Assembly (NCBI RefSeq): GCF_018919145.1
Contig: NZ_JAHLQJ010000001.1
Span: forward strand, 186,001-250,000
Reading direction: 5' to 3'
DNA length: 64,000 nucleotides
From: Paenibacillus brevis
GTDB lineage: Bacteria; Bacillota; Bacilli; Paenibacillales; Paenibacillaceae
Shown here one piece after another: positions 44,038 through 52,278 of this stretch (position 1 is the stretch's first letter; each line of letters begins with the position of its first letter). The notes under the pieces are model-generated. The model ran no database searches. It saw nothing but the letters and a program-made list of their open reading frames with translations, and was not told where the DNA came from. A program made the translations under genes and the position numbers.

Positions 44038-44928
44038 TTAGCCCTTGATGGAACCGATCATCATTCCCTTAACGAAATAACGCTGAAGGAATGGATAAGC
44101 AAATACAATCGGGATTGTTGTTACGACCATTGTTGCCAGCTTGACAGACTGCGAGGTTACCGTCTTGGTGACTGCGCTGCCTTGTAAAGCGGTAGTCATA
44201 ATATTGGAACTGGATTGTGCCACGACCCGATACAAGAAGGTCTGAATCGGTTGCAGTGATTCCTTGTTCACGTAGATAATCCCTGCAAAGTAGTCATTCC
44301 ATTGGTATACCCCGTGGAATAGTGCAATCGTAGCGATAACAGGCATCGAAACCGGTAATACAACTTTCAGGAATATGGTCCAGTCGTTGGCTCCATCGAT
44401 TCTTGCAGCTTCCTCAAGACCATCCGGAATTTCCCGGAAGAAGGTCATGAAGATAATTAAATCGAAGAAGCTGAACAACACCGGAATAATATAAACCAGG
44501 AAATTATCTAGCAGGTGCAAATCGCGAATCAGAAGGTAGGTCGGAATGAGACCTCCCGAGAAGATCATCGTGATCGTTCCCAAGATAATATAGAAACGTC
44601 CTGCAATCAGCTCTCTGCGCGAGAAAGCATAAGCAACCATGGCGGTGAAGAATACGTGCGCCACAACCCCGAGAACCGTCTTCCCAACGGTAAGCCCCAT
44701 AGCGGTCATGATCCCGGGATTAGCGAACACCGCCTCAAAGTTCTCAAGGCTGAATACCCGCGGCCACCAATAAATACCTCCAAGCATCGCATCCTTGCCA
44801 TCATTAAAAGAATTAATTAGTACGTACCAAATGGGATACAGTGTGACAAAACAGATCAGAAGCATCCCTAAATTATTAACAAGATCGAAGACAACTTCGC
44901 CTTTTGTTCTGCGGCTAGCTAAAAACAT
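44038..44928 (-). CDS. Carbohydrate ABC transporter permease (LplC/CUT1 type, cluster 2)
   Basis: 296 residues, six transmembrane helices, EAA loop GLEEAARIDGANDWTIFLKV and C-terminus LQRYFVKGMMIGSIKG. Inner-membrane partner of the permease encoded immediately upstream (18-bp gap). As in cluster 1, there is no ATPase gene nearby. Confidence 0.93.
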   Translation of the reverse strand: MFLASRRTKGEVVFDLVNNLGMLLICFVTLYPIWYVLINSFNDGKDAMLGGIYWWPRVFSLENFEAVFANPGIMTAMGLTVGKTVLGVVAHVFFTAMVAYAFSRRELIAGRFYIILGTITMIFSGGLIPTYLLIRDLHLLDNFLVYIIPVLFSFFDLIIFMTFFREIPDGLEEAARIDGANDWTIFLKVVLPVSMPVIATIALFHGVYQWNDYFAGIIYVNKESLQPIQTFLYRVVAQSSSNIMTTALQGSAVTKTVTSQSVKLATMVVTTIPIVFAYPFLQRYFVKGMMIGSIKG

Positions 44929-44946
44929 GTGCGGATCCTCCTTTGC

Positions 44947-45915
44947 CTAAAACAACGAAGTGTCGTTGAGTTTTTTGGATACTTGGTTTGCTATCAGCAG
45001 CAAAGTGATTGCGATAACTGACTTGAACAATCCCACAGCCGTTGAATAGGAGAATCGGCCCTGTGAAAGCCCCGTATAGTATACGTAGTAGTCAATAACA
45101 TTACTTGCGCTGTCATTCAATGCATTTCGCAATACCAAGATTTGGTCAAAGTTGGAATTCATCACACCGCTGACTGCGAGAATAAACAGGATGCTGATCG
45201 TTGCTTTGATTGCCGGTAGTGTAACGTACCACATTTGCTGAAAACGTCCGGCACCATCAATTCTTGCTGCTTCATACATTTCAGGAGAGATACTCGTAAT
45301 TGCCGCCAAGTAAATAATCGCGGACCAGCCAAGCTCTTTCCAGATATCCGAAGTAATGACAATGGTCCAAAAGTATTTCGGTTCAGCCAGAAACGAAATC
45401 GGCTGATCAATGAGATTCAATGCCATAAAGATCTTGTTAAAGATCCCTACATCCGAGAGCCATGTAGCTAAGATTCCGCCTAATACAACCCAGGACAGGA
45501 AGTGAGGCAGGTAAGAAATCGTCTGAATGGACTTCTTGAATCGTAGGGAACGCACCTCATTCAGGAAAAGTGCAAAGATGATAGGAAGAGGGAACGTTGC
45601 TAGCTTGAGCAAGCTGATCCCGAGCGTATTCCTCATAACATAACCGAAATTTTCGTCGGACAGAAACTCTTTAAAATGCTCTAGCCCAACCCAAGGGGCT
45701 TCTGAAATTGTTCTGATAATGTCATAGTCCTTAAATGCAATAACAACGCCGTACATTGGAATGTAGTTGAAAATAATCATCCACGCGATGCCGAGTAGCG
45801 CCATAATTTGAATATGCCGCTGTGTGTAAAGCTTTCTCAGCCATTTCCGCCTCTTTTCGGGCGGCGTATTTGTTTGTATCGTGGCTGTGGGTTGTGAAGA
45901 CTGTTGTATGTCCAT
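44947..45915 (-). CDS. Carbohydrate ABC transporter permease (LplB/CUT1 type, cluster 2)
   Basis: 322 residues with six helices (IMALLGIAWMIIFNYIPMYG at the first) and EAA loop MYEAARIDGAGRFQQMWYVT. First gene of the second importer operon. A cre-like palindrome lies 33 bp upstream and direct repeats lie further up. Confidence 0.93.
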   Translation of the reverse strand: MDIQQSSQPTATIQTNTPPEKRRKWLRKLYTQRHIQIMALLGIAWMIIFNYIPMYGVVIAFKDYDIIRTISEAPWVGLEHFKEFLSDENFGYVMRNTLGISLLKLATFPLPIIFALFLNEVRSLRFKKSIQTISYLPHFLSWVVLGGILATWLSDVGIFNKIFMALNLIDQPISFLAEPKYFWTIVITSDIWKELGWSAIIYLAAITSISPEMYEAARIDGAGRFQQMWYVTLPAIKATISILFILAVSGVMNSNFDQILVLRNALNDSASNVIDYYVYYTGLSQGRFSYSTAVGLFKSVIAITLLLIANQVSKKLNDTSLF

Positions 45916-45948
45916 CCCCTTTGACCTCCAAGCTGTCTATTTCTGATT

Positions 45949-45962
45949 TGAAAGCACTTTCA
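45949..45962. promoter_or_regulatory. Candidate cre (CcpA) site before the second importer operon
   Basis: TGAAAGCACTTTCA is palindromic except at its centre and fits the cre consensus on the minus strand (TGAAAGTGCTTTCA). It lies 33 bp upstream of the first permease gene, which indicates repression by preferred sugars. Confidence 0.7.
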
Positions 45963-46027
45963 CCTATCACACTAATATTGTACTTGGGATGACCTGCTAG
46001 AGTAAGGCATCAGATTTCGTATCCAAG

Positions 46028-46065
46028 GTATCATTTTTCGGGTTGACTTCATAAAAGTATCATTT
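46028..46065 (-). promoter_or_regulatory. Direct repeats upstream of the second importer operon
   Basis: Minus strand AAATGATAC occurs twice, at 46028-46036 and 46057-46065, 29 bp apart. Paired direct repeats upstream of a promoter are what an AraC-type activator such as the cluster 2 YesN protein would bind, but the link is inference. Confidence 0.35.
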
Positions 46066-46170
46066 GATTTCCTGAAGGAGCAGCATGTATGATGAGTACA
46101 AAGATGTACTCCCACACCGGACAGCATCAGAATTTTACACATTCGGTCTCATTTTTCAGGGGGTCTTAGA

Positions 46171-47904
46171 TTGGACAAGGAACTCAATTACTCACAAATT
46201 GAGAGTATTCTCAGCTCTTCTGCATTGCTCCGTTCCATAGATTTGATGGGCGTCGGGCTTGCCATAACCAATCCGAATCTTAAAGACAACCCGCTTGTAT
46301 ACGTAAATAAAGGCTTTGAGATGATCACAGGTTATACCAAAGAAGAGGTTATGATGCGCAATTCACGGTTTCTCCAAGGTGAAGAGACCGATAAGGATCA
46401 CTTAGATGTTATTAGAAATGCAGTAAAACAAGGGAAATCCGCTACGGTAACGATTAAAAATTACCGAAAAGACGGAACGACTTTTTGGAATCAATTTATT
46501 ATTAGTCCTGTCTATGATTCTGATAACAAGCCTGCTTATTTCATCGGGCTCCAATTCGATGTGACGGACGAGGTAGAGGCGCAGCAGGAATCCAGGCAGC
46601 AGATCCGCCAGCTCTCTTACTTTGATCCTGTTACCGGACTTTTGAATATGGGACGTTTTCAGGAAGCAGCGCAGGAAGAGCTCGCCACACTTGAACACGA
46701 ACACCGAAGCGGCGCTGTATTACGAGTTAACTTGAACCGCTTCCGCTATATAAATGAAAGTTATGGAGAAGCCGCAGGTAATGAATTGCTGATCAGCGTA
46801 GCCGAGCGAATCAGCAGCGAGCTCGACGAAGACGTGCTTATATGCCGCAGCTTTGCAGATGAATTCATTGTTTTTCTCAATCGAATTAGTAATCCCCTTC
46901 AAATACATACAATAGCCAGTAAATTATACGACTCTTTGAAGCAGCCGTTTATCATGGCCGACGGTGAGATCAGCATCAGTTTTGCTATGGGCATCAGCAT
47001 CTTTCCGGACGATGGAGCAGATGTCTCTGTGTTGCTGAAGCATGCGGAGCTCGCCATGAAAGAAGCCAAAACTGAAAATATAAGCAACCCTCATTATTTT
47101 GACTATTACTTAATGGACAAGCTGATTGAACGAATGAATATGGAGAAGAGGCTTCCCCGCGCGCTTGCCGATGGAGAATTTGAGCTCTTTTACCAGCCGA
47201 AAATCAATGCGGTTACGATGGAGATTATCGGCATGGAGGCCCTTCTGCGCTGGAACGATCCGGAGAAAGGAATGATCTCCCCTGCTTCCTTCATTCCGAT
47301 TGCCGAAGAATGCGGCTTCATAGTCGAGCTCGGCGAATGGGTGCTGTGGGAGGCCTGCCGAACCAATAAACGCTGGCAGGATCAAGGGCTTCCGAAGCTG
47401 CCTATCTCCGTCAATGTATCCGCTGTCCAATTCAAGCATCCGCAATTTGTACAGACCGTGGGCACTGTACTGGAGAAGACCGGACTGGCGCCGGAGTTTC
47501 TTGAGCTTGAGGTTACGGAATCTCTGCTCAACGAGCCTGCGCTAATCAAGGACCGGCTAGATTCCCTAAAGGGGCGCGGCATCAACTTGTCCATCGACGA
47601 CTTCGGAACTGGCTACTCCTCAATTTTTTACTTAAAAGAGCTGCCCTTGCAGATTTTGAAGATTGACCGAACCTTCATCCAGAACACCCCGCACTCACAG
47701 CGCGACAGCTTGCTGCTCCGTTCAATCATTCAGCTTGGCAAGTCCTTAGGCTTGACCGTTCTCGCAGAAGGCGTGGAGACAGAACAGCAGCTTAAATTTC
47801 TGCGTGAAAATGATTGTGATCAAATTCAAGGCTATTATTATAGTAGACCTGTGAATTGTAAGGCTATGACCCGGATGCTGGAAGACGGAAGCACGAACCA
47901 ATAA
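46171..47904 (+). CDS. LOV-like PAS-GGDEF(degenerate)-EAL protein lacking photoactive Cys
   Basis: 577 residues. Residues about 15-135 are a LOV domain very close to YtvA: the flavin-contacting Asn97, Asn107 and Gln128 and the motif RNSRFLQG are present, but the adduct-forming Cys of NCRFLQG is Ser65 (codon TCA at 46363-46365). The GGDEF domain reads SFADEF at 227-232, so cyclase activity is unlikely. The EAL domain is complete (Glu356-Ala-Leu; ELEVTES; DDFGTGYSS; LAEGVETE), which predicts c-di-GMP hydrolysis. The start is TTG at 46171, 7-8 bases after AGGGGG. No transmembrane segment is seen, so the protein is cytosolic. Confidence 0.93.
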   Translation: MDKELNYSQIESILSSSALLRSIDLMGVGLAITNPNLKDNPLVYVNKGFEMITGYTKEEVMMRNSRFLQGEETDKDHLDVIRNAVKQGKSATVTIKNYRKDGTTFWNQFIISPVYDSDNKPAYFIGLQFDVTDEVEAQQESRQQIRQLSYFDPVTGLLNMGRFQEAAQEELATLEHEHRSGAVLRVNLNRFRYINESYGEAAGNELLISVAERISSELDEDVLICRSFADEFIVFLNRISNPLQIHTIASKLYDSLKQPFIMADGEISISFAMGISIFPDDGADVSVLLKHAELAMKEAKTENISNPHYFDYYLMDKLIERMNMEKRLPRALADGEFELFYQPKINAVTMEIIGMEALLRWNDPEKGMISPASFIPIAEECGFIVELGEWVLWEACRTNKRWQDQGLPKLPISVNVSAVQFKHPQFVQTVGTVLEKTGLAPEFLELEVTESLLNEPALIKDRLDSLKGRGINLSIDDFGTGYSSIFYLKELPLQILKIDRTFIQNTPHSQRDSLLLRSIIQLGKSLGLTVLAEGVETEQQLKFLRENDCDQIQGYYYSRPVNCKAMTRMLEDGSTNQ

Positions 47905-47918
47905 GCTTATTAAAATGA

Positions 47919-47966
47919 AGGCTCTCTCCGACAGACATTCTGATCTGCCATGGACAGAGCTTTTTT
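47919..47966 (+). terminator. Terminator after the LOV-EAL gene
   Basis: GCTCTCTCC pairs with GGACAGAGC (one mismatch), followed by TTTTTT at 47961-47966. Confidence 0.8.
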
Positions 47967-48067
47967 AATGCACCATAGTGTATATTTTCTCGGATTGTGA
48001 TTAAATTTGGTGAAAATCCCCTCTTGGTATTTTATGATGTTCTCCACTACTTCACGATTGGGGGTTA

Positions 48068-48865
48068 TTGAATTTGATTGAGTTGAAGATAGAAGACTAT
48101 AGTCTGGCGACTGCGATTCTGGAACAGGTACCATTTAATACATGGTTTGCCCAAGCCGTGCTTCGAGGGTTAAGCTCGGGCCGGGTGTTTGTTGATCGAC
48201 TGGAGCACGCGGAAGCCTGCTACATCCAATCGGCCTACGGCATGTCGCTCTTGTGCGGCGAGAGTCATACTGCTGAATTTCTGGAAGCCTTGACCGGGTA
48301 TCTCCGAAATGAACACAAACATCGGGTACAACGGGAATGGCTGCAGGTTTACCCTGATTCGTGGAATGTTCTTCTTCGGCATCTTGCCGAAGATGGCCCG
48401 ATTGAGGAGAATACCCGAATCAACTTTACGTTTAATCGTGCCTTTTTTCAGAGGTTAGTGGACCATATCAGTTCTTCGGAGCAATGTGAGGTTGTAGCTA
48501 TCGACAAGAAGCTCTTCTATGAATTCGATGGAGCGGTGGTCCCCCGCCGCTTCTGGAAGAACGCTGATCAATTCGTTGCCGCGGGAGCAGGATTTTGCGT
48601 CCTGCAACAGGGCCGTCCAGTATCCGTGGCCTTCTCCGCTTATCGTGTGGAAAATTATCTGGAGATTGGAATTGAGACGGTTGAAGAGGCTCGAGGTAAC
48701 GGCTTCGCTATCCAGGCCAGCATTGCGCTTATCCGTTATTGTCTGGAGCACCATCTTGAACCGGTCTGGGCCTGCCGCAGGGAGAATGAGGGCTCCTACC
48801 AATTGGCCCAGAAGCTCGGGTTTGTTCCGTCCCTCCGTATTCCTTATTATCTTCTTAAGGCATAA
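48068..48865 (+). CDS. GNAT-family N-acetyltransferase
   Basis: 265 residues. The C-terminal half has the GNAT acetyl-CoA region (IGIETVEEARGNGFAIQASI, with the Arg/Gly-rich pyrophosphate loop, and the terminal strand PVWACRRENEGSYQLAQKLG). The N-terminal half is typical of the long GNAT_acetyltran type (PF12746-like) of Firmicutes. Acetyl acceptor unknown. Translation begins at TTG: 48068 and 48074 are both possible after the GGGGG site, the second at better spacing. Confidence 0.85.
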   Translation: MNLIELKIEDYSLATAILEQVPFNTWFAQAVLRGLSSGRVFVDRLEHAEACYIQSAYGMSLLCGESHTAEFLEALTGYLRNEHKHRVQREWLQVYPDSWNVLLRHLAEDGPIEENTRINFTFNRAFFQRLVDHISSSEQCEVVAIDKKLFYEFDGAVVPRRFWKNADQFVAAGAGFCVLQQGRPVSVAFSAYRVENYLEIGIETVEEARGNGFAIQASIALIRYCLEHHLEPVWACRRENEGSYQLAQKLGFVPSLRIPYYLLKA

Positions 48866-48895
48866 CTCCAAATCGCCTATAGAAGACTACTATAA

Positions 48896-48944
48896 ATAAA
48901 GAAAGAGGCCTCAGTATACAGTATACTGAGGCCTCTTTCTTTAT
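48896..48944. terminator. Very strong bidirectional terminator (24-bp perfect inverted repeat)
   Basis: The core GAAAGAGGCCTCAGTATAC is mirrored exactly about one central A at 48920, and pairing continues outward through AT pairs to give 24 bp per arm. It separates the convergent GNAT and repeat-protein genes and is flanked by A and T runs on both strands. Confidence 0.9.
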
Positions 48945-48957
48945 AATAAGTTATAGC

Positions 48958-51900
48958 TTAAGGCACTGGATTATACTTAAACGGACCCGATTGTGCGTAG
49001 AGATTACGCTTAGACGTATCTGTTGGCAAGGAAATAATATAAATATCGTATTTCTTCTGCCCATCAATAGCAGCTCCAGTAATATCCTTTGTTACACTGC
49101 CGCTGGTACTGCTCTTGTCTACCGCAGTTGCATAATCTAAAACAACATTGTCTACATTCACCGCAGTCCCTTCGTTCACGGCCACAATTCTATAAGAAGA
49201 AACCGTGGACAATTTGACCGGAGCAGTGAAGCTAACGTCAATTGCATCAAGCGTTGCCGAAGCTGTCACAACGGCGTTAGCCACAGCCTCTGCCGGATCG
49301 GCAGGGGCTGGACTCACCTTGAATTGAGCGGTTGCTGGAGACAGCGCATTGGCATAACCTGATTTTCCTACGGACAGGACGAAGACTTGGTAAGTCTTAT
49401 TAACTTCGATCGTTGCACCGAAGGCATCCTGGCTTTGTACGGGTTGGTTGGACACATTATTGCCGGTTGCAGCAACTGTCGTGTAATTACCGGCCATTAC
49501 GTTATTCGCACTGGACAAATTGAAATTATTTACTTGTTCGGCTGGAACCACTAAAATCCGATAATGGTCAATATTTGTTTCATTAGCCGGCTTTGTGAAG
49601 CTTACTTTAATATCACTCGCTTGGCCTGTGCTTGTATCTGTTACTGCAGTTACATTCGTAACCGCCTGCACCAACGAGCTGTCAGCCAGCGTAATTGACA
49701 CCGGATCCGATAATGCATTGCTGCCGTTATAACTGCCGCTGCCTAGAGAAAGCACATAGACACGGTAGGCCGTATTATTTTGAATGATGTCTCCGTCAGT
49801 ATCTCTTGAAGAATTACTAAAGTTTGCTGTTAATGGATTTGCACTGCCGGATTTATTTACTGTTTCATAATATCCGTTCGTTGCTGCCTGTGCAGCTGTT
49901 AACGTCTTCGTAGCCTTAACAACGAACACCCGATACTGACTGATATTCGATTCTTCTGTAGCGCGATAGAACTGAACTTGAAGATCTCTTCCGTTTCCGT
50001 AATCACTAATATCACGAGCAGTCAGCCCACTCACTGTGCCCACGCTGAAATTGTTAGTCAATACAACGGTTGAAGAAGCTTCGGACAAGGTATACTCGCC
50101 AGCATAGCTTCCTTTACCGACCGATAGCACATACACCCGGTAGCTGACTCCGTTCTGGATCTTCGCACCATCTACATCACGCGCACCTGAAGGAAGCACA
50201 TCGCTGTAATCCCGCCCTACACTTGCCTGGATATAGTTGCTGCTGGATACATTCGTGGCCTTGGCCAGTGTAAAGCTGTTTGCATTGGCAGCCTTCACCA
50301 CCATGATACGGTAATAGCTAATATTCGATTCATCTGAAGCCCGTTTGAAGGACACGAACAAATCCCGTCCATCATTATAGTCATTCACATCACTAGCATA
50401 CAGATTGGATACTGCACCAACACTGTAGTTATTCGTAAGAGTAATCAGACTGGAAGCAGACGATAAAGCATTACTGCCGGAGTAAGCTCCGCTGCCAACC
50501 GCCATAACGAACACGCGGTAATTTACTCCGTTGCGAATTGCAGCACCGTCTACATCACGCGCGTTGGAGGACAAGATTTCACTCTGATTGTATCCGGTTT
50601 TGCTTACTTCTTTATAATTGGAGTTCGATACTGCATTGGCACGGGCAAGCGTAAAGTTGCCGTAATCATTTGCTTTCACAACAAAGATCCGATATCCGGA
50701 GATCTTCGATTCATCAGCAATTTTCGTGAAGCTGACCCGCAAATCCCGTCCATCTCCATAATCCGTCATATCCTGCACCAGTGTAATGACCGGTGCTGCC
50801 ACTGTACCGGCAGCCAGAGTTACAGAGGAGGAAGCTGTAGACAGCTTATTCGAAGCCAAACTTGTGTTGCTGACCGACAGAACGAATGCAGTATAAGCCA
50901 CATTGTTCTTGATCAAGTCGCCCGAAGTGTCTCTTGAGGACGCGGAAAAGGTTCCGGTCAGTGTCGATCCACTGCTCGATGTCTTGCTAACCGTGGTGTA
51001 GTACTGACTCGACAGCGAGTTCGCCCGAGACAGGTTGAAGCTGCTTGCATCCTTTGTCTTTACCAAAAATACGCGGTATCCGGAAATGTTGCTCTCATTC
51101 GATGCGCGAGTGAATGTTACTGCCACATCGCGTCCATCCGCATAATCACTAATATCGTTGATCCGAACATTCGTAACGGCTGAGACGGAAATGCCCGTAT
51201 CCAGCGTCAGCGAGGAAGAAGCCGTGGACAAGGCGCTGCCGTAAGTCCCCTTCCCTACTGTTAATACATAGCCTACATAAGCCTGATTCGGTTGAATCAA
51301 CGCCCCATCGACATCACGGGCTGCCTGGGACAGCGTGACTGCCGGGTCGGTGTTGTTCGGTTGTACGGTCGTGTAATTCGCCGAGCCAACCTTCAGCGCC
51401 GCAGTGAGGTTAAATGCAGACGCATTCGAAGCCTTTACAATCAACAGGCGGTAATGATCTACCAGCGATTCGGTTGTCGAACGCGAGAAGCTGACCTGCA
51501 GATCGCGACCGTCTCCTGTATTGGCCACATCCCGAAGTGTTACATACTGTGCAGCTTTTAAGCTGGTGGTATCTGTTCCGCCGGACCCGGAGAAAATAGT
51601 GACCGACTTCGCGGAGGCATTCCAGTTCACCGTAGCTCCCAGAGCTTCACTCACGAAGCGGACAGGAACCATGGTTCTGCTGCCAATCGCCTGTGCAGGA
51701 ACATCCAGGGCTACCGTCTGGTTGTTAATCGTAGCCGTTCTTGACTTCATCTTCAGCACAACGGTTGTATTGCCCTTCGTTGCCGTTACCGTCTGCGTGG
51801 ACTGGTTCCAGTCTACCGTCGAACCGAGGCCTTCAAATATGGCCCGTAATGGCAGAAGTACACGTCCTTGTACAGCTACCGGAGCCTGATCCGTCGACAG

Positions 51901-52017
51901 TCTCGCGCCGTCGATGTAAATACTAATGGCTGTCGCAGCCGACGCAGAAAGCGGGGCTTGAAGCAGCATAGGTAAAGCTAGAATAACAGCCAGAAAAGTT
52001 ATTCCGATTTTTTTCAC
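48958..52017 (-). CDS. Secreted seven-repeat protein with copper-amine-oxidase-like N-domain
   Basis: About 1019 residues. The GTG at 52017 follows GGGAGG by 8 bases and starts a signal peptide cleaved near SASA-A. Residues about 30-145 form a Cu_amine_oxidN1-type pair (RVLLPLRAIFEGLGSTVDW; RTMVPVRFVSEALGATVNW). Then come seven repeats of about 125 residues, each with DGRDLxVxFxR, a YRIxVVKA strand, an ARDxDG turn and a YRVYVLSVG strand; the last two are the most diverged. No catalytic motif or sortase/SLH anchor is seen. The repeats are probably beta-sandwich modules (Fn3-like) used in surface binding. Flanked by strong terminators. Confidence 0.9.
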   Translation of the reverse strand: MKKIGITFLAVILALPMLLQAPLSASAATAISIYIDGARLSTDQAPVAVQGRVLLPLRAIFEGLGSTVDWNQSTQTVTATKGNTTVVLKMKSRTATINNQTVALDVPAQAIGSRTMVPVRFVSEALGATVNWNASAKSVTIFSGSGGTDTTSLKAAQYVTLRDVANTGDGRDLQVSFSRSTTESLVDHYRLLIVKASNASAFNLTAALKVGSANYTTVQPNNTDPAVTLSQAARDVDGALIQPNQAYVGYVLTVGKGTYGSALSTASSSLTLDTGISVSAVTNVRINDISDYADGRDVAVTFTRASNESNISGYRVFLVKTKDASSFNLSRANSLSSQYYTTVSKTSSSGSTLTGTFSASSRDTSGDLIKNNVAYTAFVLSVSNTSLASNKLSTASSSVTLAAGTVAAPVITLVQDMTDYGDGRDLRVSFTKIADESKISGYRIFVVKANDYGNFTLARANAVSNSNYKEVSKTGYNQSEILSSNARDVDGAAIRNGVNYRVFVMAVGSGAYSGSNALSSASSLITLTNNYSVGAVSNLYASDVNDYNDGRDLFVSFKRASDESNISYYRIMVVKAANANSFTLAKATNVSSSNYIQASVGRDYSDVLPSGARDVDGAKIQNGVSYRVYVLSVGKGSYAGEYTLSEASSTVVLTNNFSVGTVSGLTARDISDYGNGRDLQVQFYRATEESNISQYRVFVVKATKTLTAAQAATNGYYETVNKSGSANPLTANFSNSSRDTDGDIIQNNTAYRVYVLSLGSGSYNGSNALSDPVSITLADSSLVQAVTNVTAVTDTSTGQASDIKVSFTKPANETNIDHYRILVVPAEQVNNFNLSSANNVMAGNYTTVAATGNNVSNQPVQSQDAFGATIEVNKTYQVFVLSVGKSGYANALSPATAQFKVSPAPADPAEAVANAVVTASATLDAIDVSFTAPVKLSTVSSYRIVAVNEGTAVNVDNVVLDYATAVDKSSTSGSVTKDITGAAIDGQKKYDIYIISLPTDTSKRNLYAQSGPFKYNPVP

Positions 52018-52200
52018 GGTTTCATCCTCCCTAATATGATGGATCAGCATAAAATCCTATTGTCATTAAAGACGCAGCAGCATGGGAAAAAGTTTCTAAC
52101 GTGCGAAGCTTATTTTAAGGAGCCGCTTCAACATGATTAAACCAATTCCCCGCCGTATAAACGAAATTTGTCTCCAATCCTTGCCCTAACCGCAAATTTA

Positions 52201-52245
52201 AAGAGCCGCCTGGCCTCGCAACCACGTTACGACCAGACGGCTCTT
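52201..52245 (-). terminator. Terminator after the LtaS-like gene
   Basis: AAGAGCCG-CTGG pairs with CCAG-CGGCTCTT with one mismatch, followed on the minus strand by a TTTAAATTT stretch, 34 bp past the stop at 52279. Confidence 0.75.
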
Positions 52246-52278
52246 GATACCGAGAGACAAGCTCGAGCTATGTTTAAA

